NCBI RefSeq assembly: GCF_000381365.1
Contig: NZ_KB905466.1
Span: 1,424,693-1,488,692 of the forward strand
Length of the DNA: 64,000 nt
From: Bacteroides salyersiae WAL 10018 = DSM 18765 = JCM 12988
GTDB taxonomy: Bacteria; Bacteroidota; Bacteroidia; Bacteroidales; Bacteroidaceae
Reading direction: 5' to 3'
The translations under genes and the position numbers were made by a program. The notes below the pieces were generated by a model. The model did no database searches. It saw nothing but the letters and a program-made list of their open reading frames with translations, and had not been told where the DNA came from. Of the stretch, positions 35,973 to 46,216 are shown in pieces (the first letter of the stretch is position 1; each line of letters opens with the position of its first letter).

Positions 35973-35999
35973 GTTGATCTTTGTTGTAATAACATTGTG

Positions 36000-36007
36000 C
36001 AAATATA
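36000..36007 (-). promoter_or_regulatory. -7 element for the two-gene unknown operon
   Basis: The minus strand reads TATATTTG (exact TAnnTTTG), 28 bases before the chosen ATG at 35972. Confidence 0.45.
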
Positions 36008-36121
36008 GTGATTTTATTAAACTTATTACAGAACAGCCATTACATTTTGTATATAATTCACGATTTATACAATTCATCATGCTAAAAGTATACCCTCATA
36101 TTTTTCCTTTCAGCAACAACC

Positions 36122-38620
36122 TTATTCCGTTTCAACGGTCAGTAGCGCTTTCTTCAATCCTTTTCCGGTTGCTTCCAGAACGATCTTCCCGGCTTTATCC
36201 GAAGATTGCACAATGGCTGTCATCATGCCGTTAAACACGTGCATCTGTGGCAAATGAAACTGTTCCAAGCTGGCCGGATTACCATTAGCACCGGCACGAT
36301 AACTCCCTTCTCCTTTCACCCTGAATTGAATCAAAGTCTGTGCATCGGGACAAAGATTCCCATCTTTGTCAACCACTTTGACCGTCACAAACGCCAAATC
36401 TTTCCCATCTGCCCGAAGCCGGTTTCTATCGGCAACCAATTCAATGTGATGAGGCTTTCCGGCAGTATGCATTTCTGTTTCGGCAACCGCTTTCCCGGTT
36501 TTATCGTAGGCAACGACTTTCACCGTTCCCGGCTCATAACGTGTATCCATCCACATCAGACGGTAACGTTGCTGACGTTTAAACTCGAATATAGAAGTAG
36601 AATCGGCACTGTTGTGTACCGTAACGCTAAGGTCTTTCGTACGCCTTCCCTGGCTCTTCCCATTGATGAAGAGTTCGGCTGACGGATAGTTGGTATACAC
36701 GAACACCGGAGTGACCTCTCCTTCGCGTCCTTCCCAATTCCAGTGGGGCAAAACATGCAAAATCTCTTGCTCCTTGTTCCAATGGCTGCGATAGAGAAAA
36801 TACCGGTCTTTAGGCAATCCTGCCAGATCGACTACACCAAACAGAGAAGAATGGCTGGGCCAATCGGTATAGTATGGAGTCGGTTCTCCCAAATAATCGA
36901 ATCCGGTCCATACGAATTCGCCGATGCAATAAGGTAAATCCTCGTGCTGGATAAAATCATCTTCCGGTAAATTAGACCATGCACAAGATTCTACGTCATA
37001 GGAAGAAGACTGATGATCATCGTATTTCTTCATCCACTGACGAGTTACGGGAAATTTGTATACTCCACGGGAACTGACGGTAGAAGCTGTCTCACTTCCT
37101 AAAATGATCTGTTGCGGCAATTTATCGTAAGCAAGCTGATATTTGTGAGGGCGATAATTGAATCCGGGAATATCCAACGTAGCAGCCATATTATTCTTTA
37201 TAACGGCATCCACGCCATCCATCCCCATTGTAACCGGACGCGTAGGGTCTTCCCGATGACAGATATCCCGCAGGAAACGGGTAATCTTTGCTCCCAATTC
37301 TCCGGCTCCCCACTGTTCGCTCACTTCATTCCCGATGCACCACATGACAATACTTGGATGATTGCGATACTGATGCAACAGGTTTACCAGATCCTTTTCC
37401 GCCCATTCGTCAAACACTTTATGATAACCGTTCATGCATTTTTCTTTTTTCCATTCATCAAACGATTCGGCCATAACCATCATTCCCATTTCATCACAAG
37501 CCTTTATCAGTTCCGGAGCCGGCATGTTATGTGAAGTACGAATGGCATTGCACCCCATATCCTTCAAAATACGAATCTGTCGGCGGATAGCCGCATCATT
37601 GACAGCAGCACCTAACGGGCCTAAATCATGATGCATACAAGCACCCTTGAAATAAGTCTTCTTTCCATTCAAGAAAAAACCTTTATCGGGGATGAACTCA
37701 AGCGAGCGGATACCAAAGGGGGTGGTATGCTCGTCAATCAACTCCTGCCCGTCATAGACTCTCGAAACAGCAGTATACAGGACAGGAGTTTCAGGCGACC
37801 ATAATTCCGGTGAACGTACCACAAAACTCTGCTCGAACACATTCCCGTCGCCATAAGCCAGTACCTTGTCACCACTCGCAACCACTTTACCCCACTGATC
37901 TTTCAGTTCTGTCACAATCCGATAACCGCTTGCTTCGGGTTGTCCCGTTTCCAAAGCCGTATTCAAATGAACTTTAGCATATTCACTTTTCACAACCGGA
38001 GTAGTGAGGTAAGTCCCCCAAACCGGTATATGCACCGGCTTATTCACCCGTAAATGCACATTACGATACAAACCCGCTCCCGGATACCAACGGGAAGACT
38101 CGGTCTCATTCTCCAGCCGGACAGCTAACAGGTTACTCTCTCCCGGCTTCATATAAGGAGTGGCATCCAGATAGAAAGAGTTATACCCATAAGGCCAATA
38201 GCCAATCTCATGCCCGTTCAGGTAAACTTTAGCATGACTCATCGCTCCATCGAATATCAATGTAGCTTTATCGGAGGAAGTAAACGCAGGTGCTTCAAAC
38301 CGGAGACGATACCACCCAACTCCGACAAAAGGTAATCCGCCCGTACGTCCGGCATGTTCCAATGCCGCCTTTTGCCCATCCTGCACAATGGCTACTTTTT
38401 GCTGATCATTATGAATGCTGAAAGGGCCGTAAATAGCCCAGTCGTGAGGTATTTTCACCGATTGCCAACGGGCATCGTCATACCCGGGTTTCATAAAGTC
38501 TGTCCCGTCTTCACGGGTAAATTTCCATCCTTTTTCAAACAGGTACTCCGTACGTACCTGCGCCTTCGTACACAAAGTACACAACACTAAAAATAACAGT
38601 ACACTCAAATTCTTCATCAT
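36122..38620 (-). CDS. Secreted glycoside hydrolase family 2 (beta-galactosidase-like)
   Basis: The product has 832 residues with a signal peptide (MKNLSVLLFLVLCTLCTKA). Order: sugar-binding jelly roll (about 20-190), immunoglobulin-like domain, TIM barrel with GCNAIRTSHNMPAPELIKAC and the acid/base Glu432 in MWCIGNEVSEQW, nucleophile Glu510 in ILGSETASTVS, then a DUF4982-like domain and a C-terminal Ig-like domain (LRADGKDLAFVTVKVVDKDG). The layout is that of Bacteroides PUL beta-galactosidases, though beta-mannosidase or glucuronidase activity cannot be excluded by eye. Last gene of the minus-strand PUL, 6 bp after the GH20 gene; probably trims galactose from the same glycan. Confidence 0.92.
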   Translation of the reverse strand: MMKNLSVLLFLVLCTLCTKAQVRTEYLFEKGWKFTREDGTDFMKPGYDDARWQSVKIPHDWAIYGPFSIHNDQQKVAIVQDGQKAALEHAGRTGGLPFVGVGWYRLRFEAPAFTSSDKATLIFDGAMSHAKVYLNGHEIGYWPYGYNSFYLDATPYMKPGESNLLAVRLENETESSRWYPGAGLYRNVHLRVNKPVHIPVWGTYLTTPVVKSEYAKVHLNTALETGQPEASGYRIVTELKDQWGKVVASGDKVLAYGDGNVFEQSFVVRSPELWSPETPVLYTAVSRVYDGQELIDEHTTPFGIRSLEFIPDKGFFLNGKKTYFKGACMHHDLGPLGAAVNDAAIRRQIRILKDMGCNAIRTSHNMPAPELIKACDEMGMMVMAESFDEWKKEKCMNGYHKVFDEWAEKDLVNLLHQYRNHPSIVMWCIGNEVSEQWGAGELGAKITRFLRDICHREDPTRPVTMGMDGVDAVIKNNMAATLDIPGFNYRPHKYQLAYDKLPQQIILGSETASTVSSRGVYKFPVTRQWMKKYDDHQSSSYDVESCAWSNLPEDDFIQHEDLPYCIGEFVWTGFDYLGEPTPYYTDWPSHSSLFGVVDLAGLPKDRYFLYRSHWNKEQEILHVLPHWNWEGREGEVTPVFVYTNYPSAELFINGKSQGRRTKDLSVTVHNSADSTSIFEFKRQQRYRLMWMDTRYEPGTVKVVAYDKTGKAVAETEMHTAGKPHHIELVADRNRLRADGKDLAFVTVKVVDKDGNLCPDAQTLIQFRVKGEGSYRAGANGNPASLEQFHLPQMHVFNGMMTAIVQSSDKAGKIVLEATGKGLKKALLTVETE

Positions 38621-38626
38621 ACAATT

Positions 38627-40600
38627 CTATTCCTTACAATAATTATAAACTTTCAGATTCTCAACGCGACTCTTAAAATCACCGGCTTTTTGCAACGGAA
38701 AAACAAGTGTGCGGAAATACGGCATGGAATCTTTTCCGCAGTTATAATAAAGTTTCCGGGTATTCAACCGGTCAATCAGCTTTCCATCCACTTTAAGTGT
38801 TGTCGAATGAGGCGTACCTTCTATCTGTACATTCACTTTCTCACCTTCACGCACTTTGTATCTAAAGGTATCCAAATAGCCGTCACGTGCAAACCCAACC
38901 AATCCTTTCACTGGGTCGGCCAGATAAAAGACAGCTTCCGGAGAACGGAAAAGTATGGTGCCCGGAGTCTCTTCCCTGCCGGCCAAATCAAAGTTCACCA
39001 TATAATCATACCCGATTTCAGTTAAACCATTTTCACTTCCTGCCGGAACATCCGATTTCTGATAAACTAAAGTCCCCGGCTTCCCGGCTCTACCCAACCG
39101 ATTCACTCCCGGTGCCTCACTTAATGCGGCACGAGCCTCATCAAACACAGCATAAGGCAACGTCGGATTCTTACCCGTCCACATCTTCACTGCCAATGTC
39201 TGTAAGGCAGGAAAAGCCCGGTAATGAATATCTTTCACCGTAATACCATTACCCACATGATCATTCCATAGAGCAAACATTCCTCCGAGAATGGACGGAT
39301 GCTTTTCTTCAAATACACTTTTTCCGATAACGGCAGGAGTCCACTCATTATACAACTTTTCTTCTTCCAGATAATCGTGATAGTAGGATGCTCCCGGCAC
39401 AATATATACCGACTGGTCATTCATACTAATCAATTGATATCCTTCCGAAATCATCTCTTGAGGATCGGCAAAACCGGGATTCCATAAATTCATAATTACA
39501 TTTTCCGACTTCACGGGAGTAGTCCCCTTGGCATGGGTCAATGCTCCCCATACGCAAGCCTGTTTCCCATATCCTTCTACCAGATCGATATAGTGATCCG
39601 TAAACTCACGAAACTTCTCCACCAATTCCTGCGTTTCATTCGAGTATTCATCCGTACCGATGTGTACGCGCTTTCCGCAGAATACCGGTTCATCACCTTC
39701 CAGATACTCTTTAAAAAGAGCATCGATAAAAGGATATGTTTCGGGAGCAAACAAATCCAGATGATCCATACCATATTTTTTACTGCCTATCCTTGGGGTA
39801 TACTGCGTGAAAGCCAACGAATGAGCCGGAACATCGATTTCCGGGATAATCTCCACCCCTAACTCCATCGCCTGTTTCTGCAAATCAATAAACTCCTTTT
39901 TAGTATAAAACCCATCATAGGCAGCCAATCCCGGATACGTTTCCGACTCCAGACGGAATGCCGAATAAGTCTTACTCCAATCATGCTCGAAATACTGCTT
40001 GAAACCATTGTCATTCAAATGAATCTGTAATGTATTCATCTTATAGTAGGACATGATCTTTACCAAATCCTGCAAATAAGATATCGGGATAAACTTCCGA
40101 CCGCAATCGAGCATAAAGCCACGTAAGGAATAATCGGGATAGTCACGAATTTCTCCTTTGGGCAAACAACCGTTTTCATTTTGTTCAGCCATTTGCAACA
40201 AGGTACGGGTTCCCCAGTACACACCTTCTGTCTGGGAAGCCGACAAAAATATTTTATCGGATATTTTAATGGAATATCCCTCTCTACCCAGATGCTTATC
40301 CGGCTTCAATGCCAATACGATATCACCGTTTTTTGCCTTGCCGGATACAACCTCCGGCTTCCGCTGAAACAACCTGAAACAATCATCGGCCATCAGTTCG
40401 GCTATACGGAGTAACTCCGGCTGCTTCGCGTCATACACAATTCTTGTTCTGCTGCCTAAGGTCATGCTTCCCTGGGCGGGCTTCCACTCTTTCAGTTCCG
40501 GAACCACAAATGGTTTTCCGGAAAAAGAAGCCATCAGCTTGGCGCTCATCACCAAACACAATAGCAACAGACTCCATTTTCTACAAATCATACTTTCCAT
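38627..40600 (-). CDS. Secreted glycoside hydrolase family 20 (beta-N-acetylhexosaminidase)
   Basis: The product has 657 residues; the second Met gives a good signal peptide (MICRKWSLLLLCLVMSAKLM). It has an N-terminal GH20b domain (SRTRIVYDAKQPELLRIAEL), then the barrel with GFMLDCGRKFIPISYLQDLV, LQIHLNDNGFKQYFEHDW, PEIDVPAHSLAFTQY and the catalytic pair Asp317-Glu318 in VHIGTDEYSNE. The usual H-x-G-G-D-E motif is H-I-G-T-D-E here, a modest variant. A C-terminal beta-sandwich (about 500-657, LVYQKSDVPAGSENGLTEIG) may bind sugar. It removes terminal GlcNAc or GalNAc. The GH2 gene follows after 6 bp. Confidence 0.92.
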   Translation of the reverse strand: MESMICRKWSLLLLCLVMSAKLMASFSGKPFVVPELKEWKPAQGSMTLGSRTRIVYDAKQPELLRIAELMADDCFRLFQRKPEVVSGKAKNGDIVLALKPDKHLGREGYSIKISDKIFLSASQTEGVYWGTRTLLQMAEQNENGCLPKGEIRDYPDYSLRGFMLDCGRKFIPISYLQDLVKIMSYYKMNTLQIHLNDNGFKQYFEHDWSKTYSAFRLESETYPGLAAYDGFYTKKEFIDLQKQAMELGVEIIPEIDVPAHSLAFTQYTPRIGSKKYGMDHLDLFAPETYPFIDALFKEYLEGDEPVFCGKRVHIGTDEYSNETQELVEKFREFTDHYIDLVEGYGKQACVWGALTHAKGTTPVKSENVIMNLWNPGFADPQEMISEGYQLISMNDQSVYIVPGASYYHDYLEEEKLYNEWTPAVIGKSVFEEKHPSILGGMFALWNDHVGNGITVKDIHYRAFPALQTLAVKMWTGKNPTLPYAVFDEARAALSEAPGVNRLGRAGKPGTLVYQKSDVPAGSENGLTEIGYDYMVNFDLAGREETPGTILFRSPEAVFYLADPVKGLVGFARDGYLDTFRYKVREGEKVNVQIEGTPHSTTLKVDGKLIDRLNTRKLYYNCGKDSMPYFRTLVFPLQKAGDFKSRVENLKVYNYCKE

Positions 40601-40634
40601 TTTTTAAGGGGCTATCAAATACAAACGACTATAA

Positions 40635-40856
40635 TTATTCGGTCAGAATACCGATCTCTCCTACGGTAACCAATTGTTTTCCATTGATTTCTGTCAGTGG
40701 CTCCAATTTCAAATAACGTGCAGATTGTTTCTGCCAACGTACAAACCGAGGCAAAGGATTGTGCATGATATTACTAAATTCTCCACTTACATCACATTTC
40801 GTCCATTGTTTGCCATCCCATGTTAGTAGTTGTTGTATAGTCAATCTTCTTATCAT
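40635..40856 (-). pseudogene. Fragment of an F5/8 type C (discoidin) carbohydrate-binding domain
   Basis: This 73-codon frame (MIRRLTIQQLLTWDGKQWTK, CDVSGEFSNIMHNPLPRFVR, SARYLKLEPLTEINGKQLVT, VGEIGILTE) is the last half of a discoidin-like domain: the ARYLKLE and VGEIGIL strands are hallmark ends. It has no signal peptide and no N-terminal half; a stop lies just upstream of the Met. It is probably what is left of a glycan-binding lipoprotein gene between SusD and the GH20, or an old C-terminal domain of a neighbour. If expressed at all it would be a cytoplasmic fragment. Confidence 0.65.
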
Positions 40857-40874
40857 AACTTATATTCTCATAAA

Positions 40875-40919
40875 AGAAACGGTGGACAATATACGATTAT
40901 TTTATCATTATTGCCCACC
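40875..40919 (-). terminator. Hairpin after susD (terminator or processing site)
   Basis: On the minus strand GGTGGGCAATA (40919-40909) pairs with TATTGTCCACC (40891-40881) over 11 bases with a wobble, followed by a loosely T-rich GTTTCTTTT. It sits between the SusD gene and the downstream fragment/GH20/GH2 genes and may reduce, rather than abolish, readthrough. Confidence 0.55.
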
Positions 40920-40994
40920 ACCTCCAAGATTTATTTATAAAAACCTATCAAAAAAATCCACCTTATGGCTTCACTCTATCATCTCTATCTATCC

Positions 40995-42902
40995 TCATTT
41001 ACTATATCCCGGATTCTGGTCATTAATAGAAATCATATCATTGGTGGTCAATTCCATTTGTGGAATAGGAATCAACTGATTACGTACCAGATAACTATTC
41101 CAATCCTCTTCTCCATCACTCGGATACCAATACTCTCTCCACGGAGCAGCATACCCATTTTCAAGGCCATAATGATAACAAGCAGAAGTTATATGGTGAT
41201 TATTATTACGTTCAAGCAGTTTCTTGCGCCATTCAATACCTCTCCTTCTTGTGTCCGTAAACCCGTCAAACTCTGCTGCCAATTCGAAAAGACGTTCATG
41301 GAAAATATATTCCCTCACTGCCTCTTTCGACAAGCCGGCCGATAAATCTTTCGGATAAGTGGATGCCGGTTTCACCGAAGCACGTGCACGCGACAAAACC
41401 CTGTTTACCAAAGACACAGCAGTACCAGTATTCCCCAACTCATTCTCAACATCTGCCATCAGTAAAAGGAAATCAGCAAAACGATATACATATAGATTGT
41501 TATTAGCATAACGTCCGGAACAATCGTTAGTCATATACTTCCCAAAATAAGGCCAGTCATTGATGTTCCAATCAGACGGTCCTTTCGTCTTGCAATACGC
41601 TTCCTGTAACAAAGAATCCAGTTCTTCCACTTTCGGATTCGTCGGATCCTCATATCCGCCATTGATATAATCGATAGAATCTACCAATTCTCTGTGAGTT
41701 GTTACTACCGGCACCTTTATAGGAGGTCTTCCCGGTCTGACAATCGAATCTACCCAAACCGTATCATTAAAAGATTTCATCACATACGGATAAGCAGCCT
41801 GCCACTCGTCCGACGGCATTTTATTAACATACTTCACCCATTTAGAAATGAAAGTGACTTTCAAGCGTGGATCATCCTGATAAGTGCCATGCGCCCAGTC
41901 ATAAAAAGATTTATTAGGTTGCGAACGTCCCCAAGTTTCCCCCTGAGAAGAGTTCTGAGGAGAAAATGTCCAATGTAGTGAATTGTATCCTACATTCTCT
42001 GTCGTATTTTTAGTAGCATCGATTACGAAGACAAATTCTTTAGAAAAGCTGAGACGTGTACCATTATATAAAGTATTAAAATCCGGTTCAAGGTCAAAAT
42101 CACTTTTATCCAACACCAAGTCACCATATTCCTTCGCCTTCTTAAAATAAACAGTACTGGCCTGCATTTCCGGCCATGTTTGTTTCAGAATACCCGTAGC
42201 CCAATAGTCACCGTTTTCAGCAGCCCAGGCATTACATCCCATTACCCAATAAAGTTTTGCCAGATAAGCATATGCCGAATATTTATTAGGAGCAGTAGGC
42301 TTATTACTTGCCAAAGAAGAAGTTTCATCCAAATCAACAGCAGCCTCTGTCCAATCCTTTATAATTTGGTCGATTGTCTGTTGCCGGGTAGCACGTGATA
42401 TCGCCAAACTTTCCCGATCAGACGGTTCTAACCGTAAAGGTACTCCTCCATAAAAAGAATAAAGAACATAGTAACATACTCCCCGCATAAACTTAGCCTG
42501 GGCCACCATATTGGCTTTCGTACTCCAATCAGCACTTTCACTGTCTTCACATGCCTTTATAAAAATATTACAGTTCGCAATAGCCTGATAAAGCGCACCC
42601 CATACAAGATTATTAAATTCATTTTCAGTAGGAATAGCTCCTGCAGTATACTGGCAACGGTTATCGGAGGTATTATAAGAAGTCCAGCACAAGCCGGAAG
42701 CCTCGGTATTAATCTCAGGAAGCAATTGTGCAAAGGATCCTTGTACAGCCATCAGACCATAAATTCCGGTCAGAGCCATTTGTGCTGACTGTTCGTCACT
42801 GTATACCACTTTAGAATTTGTAGTATACTTCGGATCCTCGTCCAAACAAGACCCGAAAACAGCCAACATTAAAAACAGATAAATTATATTGATTCTTTTC
42901 AT
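40995..42902 (-). CDS. SusD/RagB family glycan-binding outer-membrane lipoprotein
   Basis: The product has 635 residues from ATG 42902 (MKRINIIYLFLMLAVFGSC); two codons upstream only a TTG is available. Lipobox VFGSC, then LDEDPKYTTNSKVVYSDEQS as expected for SusD. The N-terminal SusD-like domain contains the TPR helices (FMRGVCYYVLYSFYGGVPLR, APNKYSAYAYLAKLYWVMGC), and the C-terminal RagB region includes FADFLLLMADVENELGNTGT and ERLFELAAEFDGFTDTRRRG. It binds the glycan above the SusC barrel. It starts 15 bp after the SusC stop and is followed by a hairpin at 40.9 kb. Confidence 0.94.
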   Translation of the reverse strand: MKRINIIYLFLMLAVFGSCLDEDPKYTTNSKVVYSDEQSAQMALTGIYGLMAVQGSFAQLLPEINTEASGLCWTSYNTSDNRCQYTAGAIPTENEFNNLVWGALYQAIANCNIFIKACEDSESADWSTKANMVAQAKFMRGVCYYVLYSFYGGVPLRLEPSDRESLAISRATRQQTIDQIIKDWTEAAVDLDETSSLASNKPTAPNKYSAYAYLAKLYWVMGCNAWAAENGDYWATGILKQTWPEMQASTVYFKKAKEYGDLVLDKSDFDLEPDFNTLYNGTRLSFSKEFVFVIDATKNTTENVGYNSLHWTFSPQNSSQGETWGRSQPNKSFYDWAHGTYQDDPRLKVTFISKWVKYVNKMPSDEWQAAYPYVMKSFNDTVWVDSIVRPGRPPIKVPVVTTHRELVDSIDYINGGYEDPTNPKVEELDSLLQEAYCKTKGPSDWNINDWPYFGKYMTNDCSGRYANNNLYVYRFADFLLLMADVENELGNTGTAVSLVNRVLSRARASVKPASTYPKDLSAGLSKEAVREYIFHERLFELAAEFDGFTDTRRRGIEWRKKLLERNNNHHITSACYHYGLENGYAAPWREYWYPSDGEEDWNSYLVRNQLIPIPQMELTTNDMISINDQNPGYSK

Positions 42903-42917
42903 AATCAAACCAGAATA

Positions 42918-45900
42918 TTAGAATGAAACATTAAGTCCAAAAATAAACGAACGGGTATGAGGCATAGAACTCGTATCGATACCCGGACGCGTTCCGTCAA
43001 AAGCGAAGCTGTTTACTTCAGGATCATAACCGGAGTAATTGGTTATTATAAACGCATTTTTCACTGATGCATAAATCCCAATGCTATTAAACCCAATCTT
43101 TGAAACCAGATTTTTCGGCAGATTGTATCCCAATGTAATGTCCGAACAACGCAGATAACTTCCATCCTCCACATATCTGTCCATTATGACCTTAGGAGTG
43201 ACCGCACTTGGTGAAGGCATTTCATTTCCATGATATTCCCCTATCCACGGATTATCGTTTCTCCACATTTTTTCAAAAGAGCTTTTATAAATCATACTGG
43301 TGGAGTTAGACGGCAAGATAGAATAACGTGCATTCGTATTTAAAATATCATTCCCCTGTACACCGGTAAATGCCATAGAAAGTGATAAGTCTTTCCATCT
43401 GAAATCAGTCTGGAATCCATAAGTAAAGTCCGGATTCGGATCTCCCAGAATGACCCGATCTTTTTCATTAATAGCGCCGTCACCGTTCTGATCTACAAAC
43501 TTCAAGTTACCGGCCTTTACCGTTCCTATAGATTTTGTCGCATCTATCTGTTTTATATAAGGATCATTCTCCTGAATAATTCCATCCGTCTGATAGCCAT
43601 AAAACAAACCGGGAGCTTTTCCGGCAATAAATATATTCGCTTCACCGAAGTGATCACCCAAACTGTTTCCCATATAGGCCTTCCAATTTTGTCCGGTTCC
43701 CCATTCTTCCTCCGGTAATCCGAAATCCAGAATTTCAGGCCGATTGAAAGCTATATTACCGGAAAGCGACCAAGTAAAGTCCTTCGTACGAATAATATCT
43801 CCATGCAACGAAACCTCCAAACCGTTGTTACGCAAACTTCCCTGATTGATTGTCATTGATTTATAACCTGTTGAAGGTGGCAAGTCACGCTGTATCAGCA
43901 AATCTTTCGTCTTTTTGGAATATAAATCAACAGTACCTCCGATACGATCCTGAAAAAAGGAAAAGTCAACTCCGACATTATAAGAAACAGTTCGTTCCCA
44001 TTTCAGTCCATCATTTTCCATTTTGTCTACTACAAGTCCTATCAATTTATCACCACTACCGGTTGCTCCTTGTGCCGGTTTTTCCGCCCCCTGCGGCGTA
44101 TTTGTAAATTGCGTACCATAGCTTGAGAATGTGCTGTACGGGTCAATAGATTGAGAACCCGTTTCACCGTAACCGGCACGTAACTTTAATTGATTAATCC
44201 ATGAATGGTCTTTTATGAACTCTTCCTGTTCCAGACGCCATGCAACTGTTGCGGCAGGGAAGTATGCCCATTGGTTACCTTTTTTAAACTTACTGGAACC
44301 ATCACCACGAATAGATGCCGTCAGTAAATAGCGCCCTTGCAAAAAGCTCAAATTGGCACGTGCCAGAAAAGACAACAGTTGATAATCCCGTTGAGCCGGT
44401 TGTTTATATTCCACATTGCCGGCCATATGCATGCCATTTGAACGGAAACTATAATTATTAAAATCATTTCCGACAGTCAGTGTATTTAGCGAACGGTAGG
44501 TATCATACGTAATACCGGCCGTAGCATTAATATCTACAATGCCCTTTACCTCGTGATTAAACTGGAACACGTTCTCTACCGAATAGTTGCTACGGTTAAA
44601 ATCCGACTGAGTAATATAACCGTTCTGTGCAGAACCGGTATAAAGCGTAATGTTGAACCAACGATCACGGTCTTGAATAGAGATATTACCACCGGCACGT
44701 AGGTTATAAGATAAAAACTTGAATATTTTCCAATTCAAATCCAATGATCCACGGAACGTTTTCTCAATAGTAGTGTCGTCATAGTCTTCCACCCATGTCC
44801 AAACCGTGGCCCGGTCGGCAAGATTCGGAGTCGTCAGTTCCATTTCTTCCTGTGATTTAACATAAGGCGCACTCGACAGAGCCACATTCGAGATAGAACC
44901 TGTAGCACCACCAGTCGTATTACCACCGGACATCATATCATTCTGTTTGATAGACCCATTCACAGAAATTGCCATTGTGATATTCTTGGCAAGCGTAGAA
45001 TTCAAATTCAAGCGAAAGTCACCTTGTTTCAGGCCAGTGCCTTCCACTAATCCTTCAATATCCTTATAAGAAGCCGAAGCAAAATAAGTTGTTTTCTCAG
45101 AACCACCATTTAGTGTAACTGAATAATTCTGTGAGAAAGCAGTACTATATATCTCTTTCTGCCAATCTATCGGATTCAACAGCGTCCACTTCTCTTTCAA
45201 CTTAGAGTTTTCACCATTTTTCCTGTACACACCGCCATCTTGTAAAAAGAACTGGAAAGCATCGTTCCATTCATTTTCGCCTGTTTCCTTATTTATCTTC
45301 CATAAGTTCCAATCCCCGTTGTCATCCTTTTTATAACCTCCACCATATACCAAACGATATTGAGCATATTCCTCAAGACTCATCAAATCCAGCAAATTGG
45401 CAGCATTAGCAACCGTAAAGTTAGCCGATACTCCCACAGTCGTCTTTCCCGACTTACCTTTCTTGGTAGTAATCAAGATAACCCCGTTCGCACCACGAGA
45501 ACCATAAATTGCAGTAGCCGAAGCGTCTTTCAACACTTCGATACTTTCAATATCGGCCGGATTCAAAGAGCTCAATGCATTGGTTGCAATGGTAAAAGTA
45601 CCGTCATTACCGGAATTTGCAAATTCCCCAGTAGAAGCTTGGGGAATATTATCGATAACATACAAAGGCTGGTTATCTCCACGCAATGAATTGGCACCAC
45701 GAATCGTTACCGACGAAGCAGCACCCGGAGCATCGATAGAAGCTCCGATCGAAAGCCCGGCAATCTTACCTTGCAACATGTTATCGATAGAAGCTATTTT
45801 ACCAACTTCCTTTTCATCGGGACGATAGGAAGAAACGGCACCCGTCAAGTCACTTTTCTTCATAGTACCATAGCCTACCACTACCACCTCATCCAACATC

Positions 45901-46205
45901 TCACTGTCATCTTTCAGAACAACGTCAATAGTGCGTTGCTTACCCACGGTTATTTCCTGCGTAGACATACCGATGAAACTATAAACCAGTACCGATTTTT
46001 CGGATGGAACAGATATGCTGTAGTTACCATCCACATCAGTGATAGTGCCATTTGTAGAACCTTTCAGTAGTACATTGGCTCCCGGCATTCCAAAGCCGTC
46101 TTCTGCTTTCACTGTTCCTTTCACCATTATCTGTGAAAAAGCCAAAGCAGGAAGAAATAACAAACAAAACAACGCTAAGATGCGTCCCTGTGTTTTTCTT
46201 TCCAT
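42918..46205 (-). CDS. SusC/RagA family TonB-dependent glycan transporter
   Basis: The product has 1095 residues with a signal peptide (RILALFCLLFLPALAFSQ). An N-terminal CarboxypepD_reg-like domain (VKGTVKAEDGFGMPGANVLL) is followed by a DEVVVVGYGTMKKSDLTGAV segment (TonB-box/SusC signature), the plug domain with SVTIRGANSLRGDNQPLYVI and GSRGANGVILITTKKGKSGK, then the 22-strand barrel ending in aromatic Phe (SFIFGLNVSF). It imports oligosaccharides across the outer membrane as the partner of SusD. It follows the GH18 gene by 11 bp, so the unusual order GH18-susC-susD forms one transcription unit. Confidence 0.95.
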   Translation of the reverse strand: MERKTQGRILALFCLLFLPALAFSQIMVKGTVKAEDGFGMPGANVLLKGSTNGTITDVDGNYSISVPSEKSVLVYSFIGMSTQEITVGKQRTIDVVLKDDSEMLDEVVVVGYGTMKKSDLTGAVSSYRPDEKEVGKIASIDNMLQGKIAGLSIGASIDAPGAASSVTIRGANSLRGDNQPLYVIDNIPQASTGEFANSGNDGTFTIATNALSSLNPADIESIEVLKDASATAIYGSRGANGVILITTKKGKSGKTTVGVSANFTVANAANLLDLMSLEEYAQYRLVYGGGYKKDDNGDWNLWKINKETGENEWNDAFQFFLQDGGVYRKNGENSKLKEKWTLLNPIDWQKEIYSTAFSQNYSVTLNGGSEKTTYFASASYKDIEGLVEGTGLKQGDFRLNLNSTLAKNITMAISVNGSIKQNDMMSGGNTTGGATGSISNVALSSAPYVKSQEEMELTTPNLADRATVWTWVEDYDDTTIEKTFRGSLDLNWKIFKFLSYNLRAGGNISIQDRDRWFNITLYTGSAQNGYITQSDFNRSNYSVENVFQFNHEVKGIVDINATAGITYDTYRSLNTLTVGNDFNNYSFRSNGMHMAGNVEYKQPAQRDYQLLSFLARANLSFLQGRYLLTASIRGDGSSKFKKGNQWAYFPAATVAWRLEQEEFIKDHSWINQLKLRAGYGETGSQSIDPYSTFSSYGTQFTNTPQGAEKPAQGATGSGDKLIGLVVDKMENDGLKWERTVSYNVGVDFSFFQDRIGGTVDLYSKKTKDLLIQRDLPPSTGYKSMTINQGSLRNNGLEVSLHGDIIRTKDFTWSLSGNIAFNRPEILDFGLPEEEWGTGQNWKAYMGNSLGDHFGEANIFIAGKAPGLFYGYQTDGIIQENDPYIKQIDATKSIGTVKAGNLKFVDQNGDGAINEKDRVILGDPNPDFTYGFQTDFRWKDLSLSMAFTGVQGNDILNTNARYSILPSNSTSMIYKSSFEKMWRNDNPWIGEYHGNEMPSPSAVTPKVIMDRYVEDGSYLRCSDITLGYNLPKNLVSKIGFNSIGIYASVKNAFIITNYSGYDPEVNSFAFDGTRPGIDTSSMPHTRSFIFGLNVSF

Positions 46206-46216
46206 AATATTAAGAT

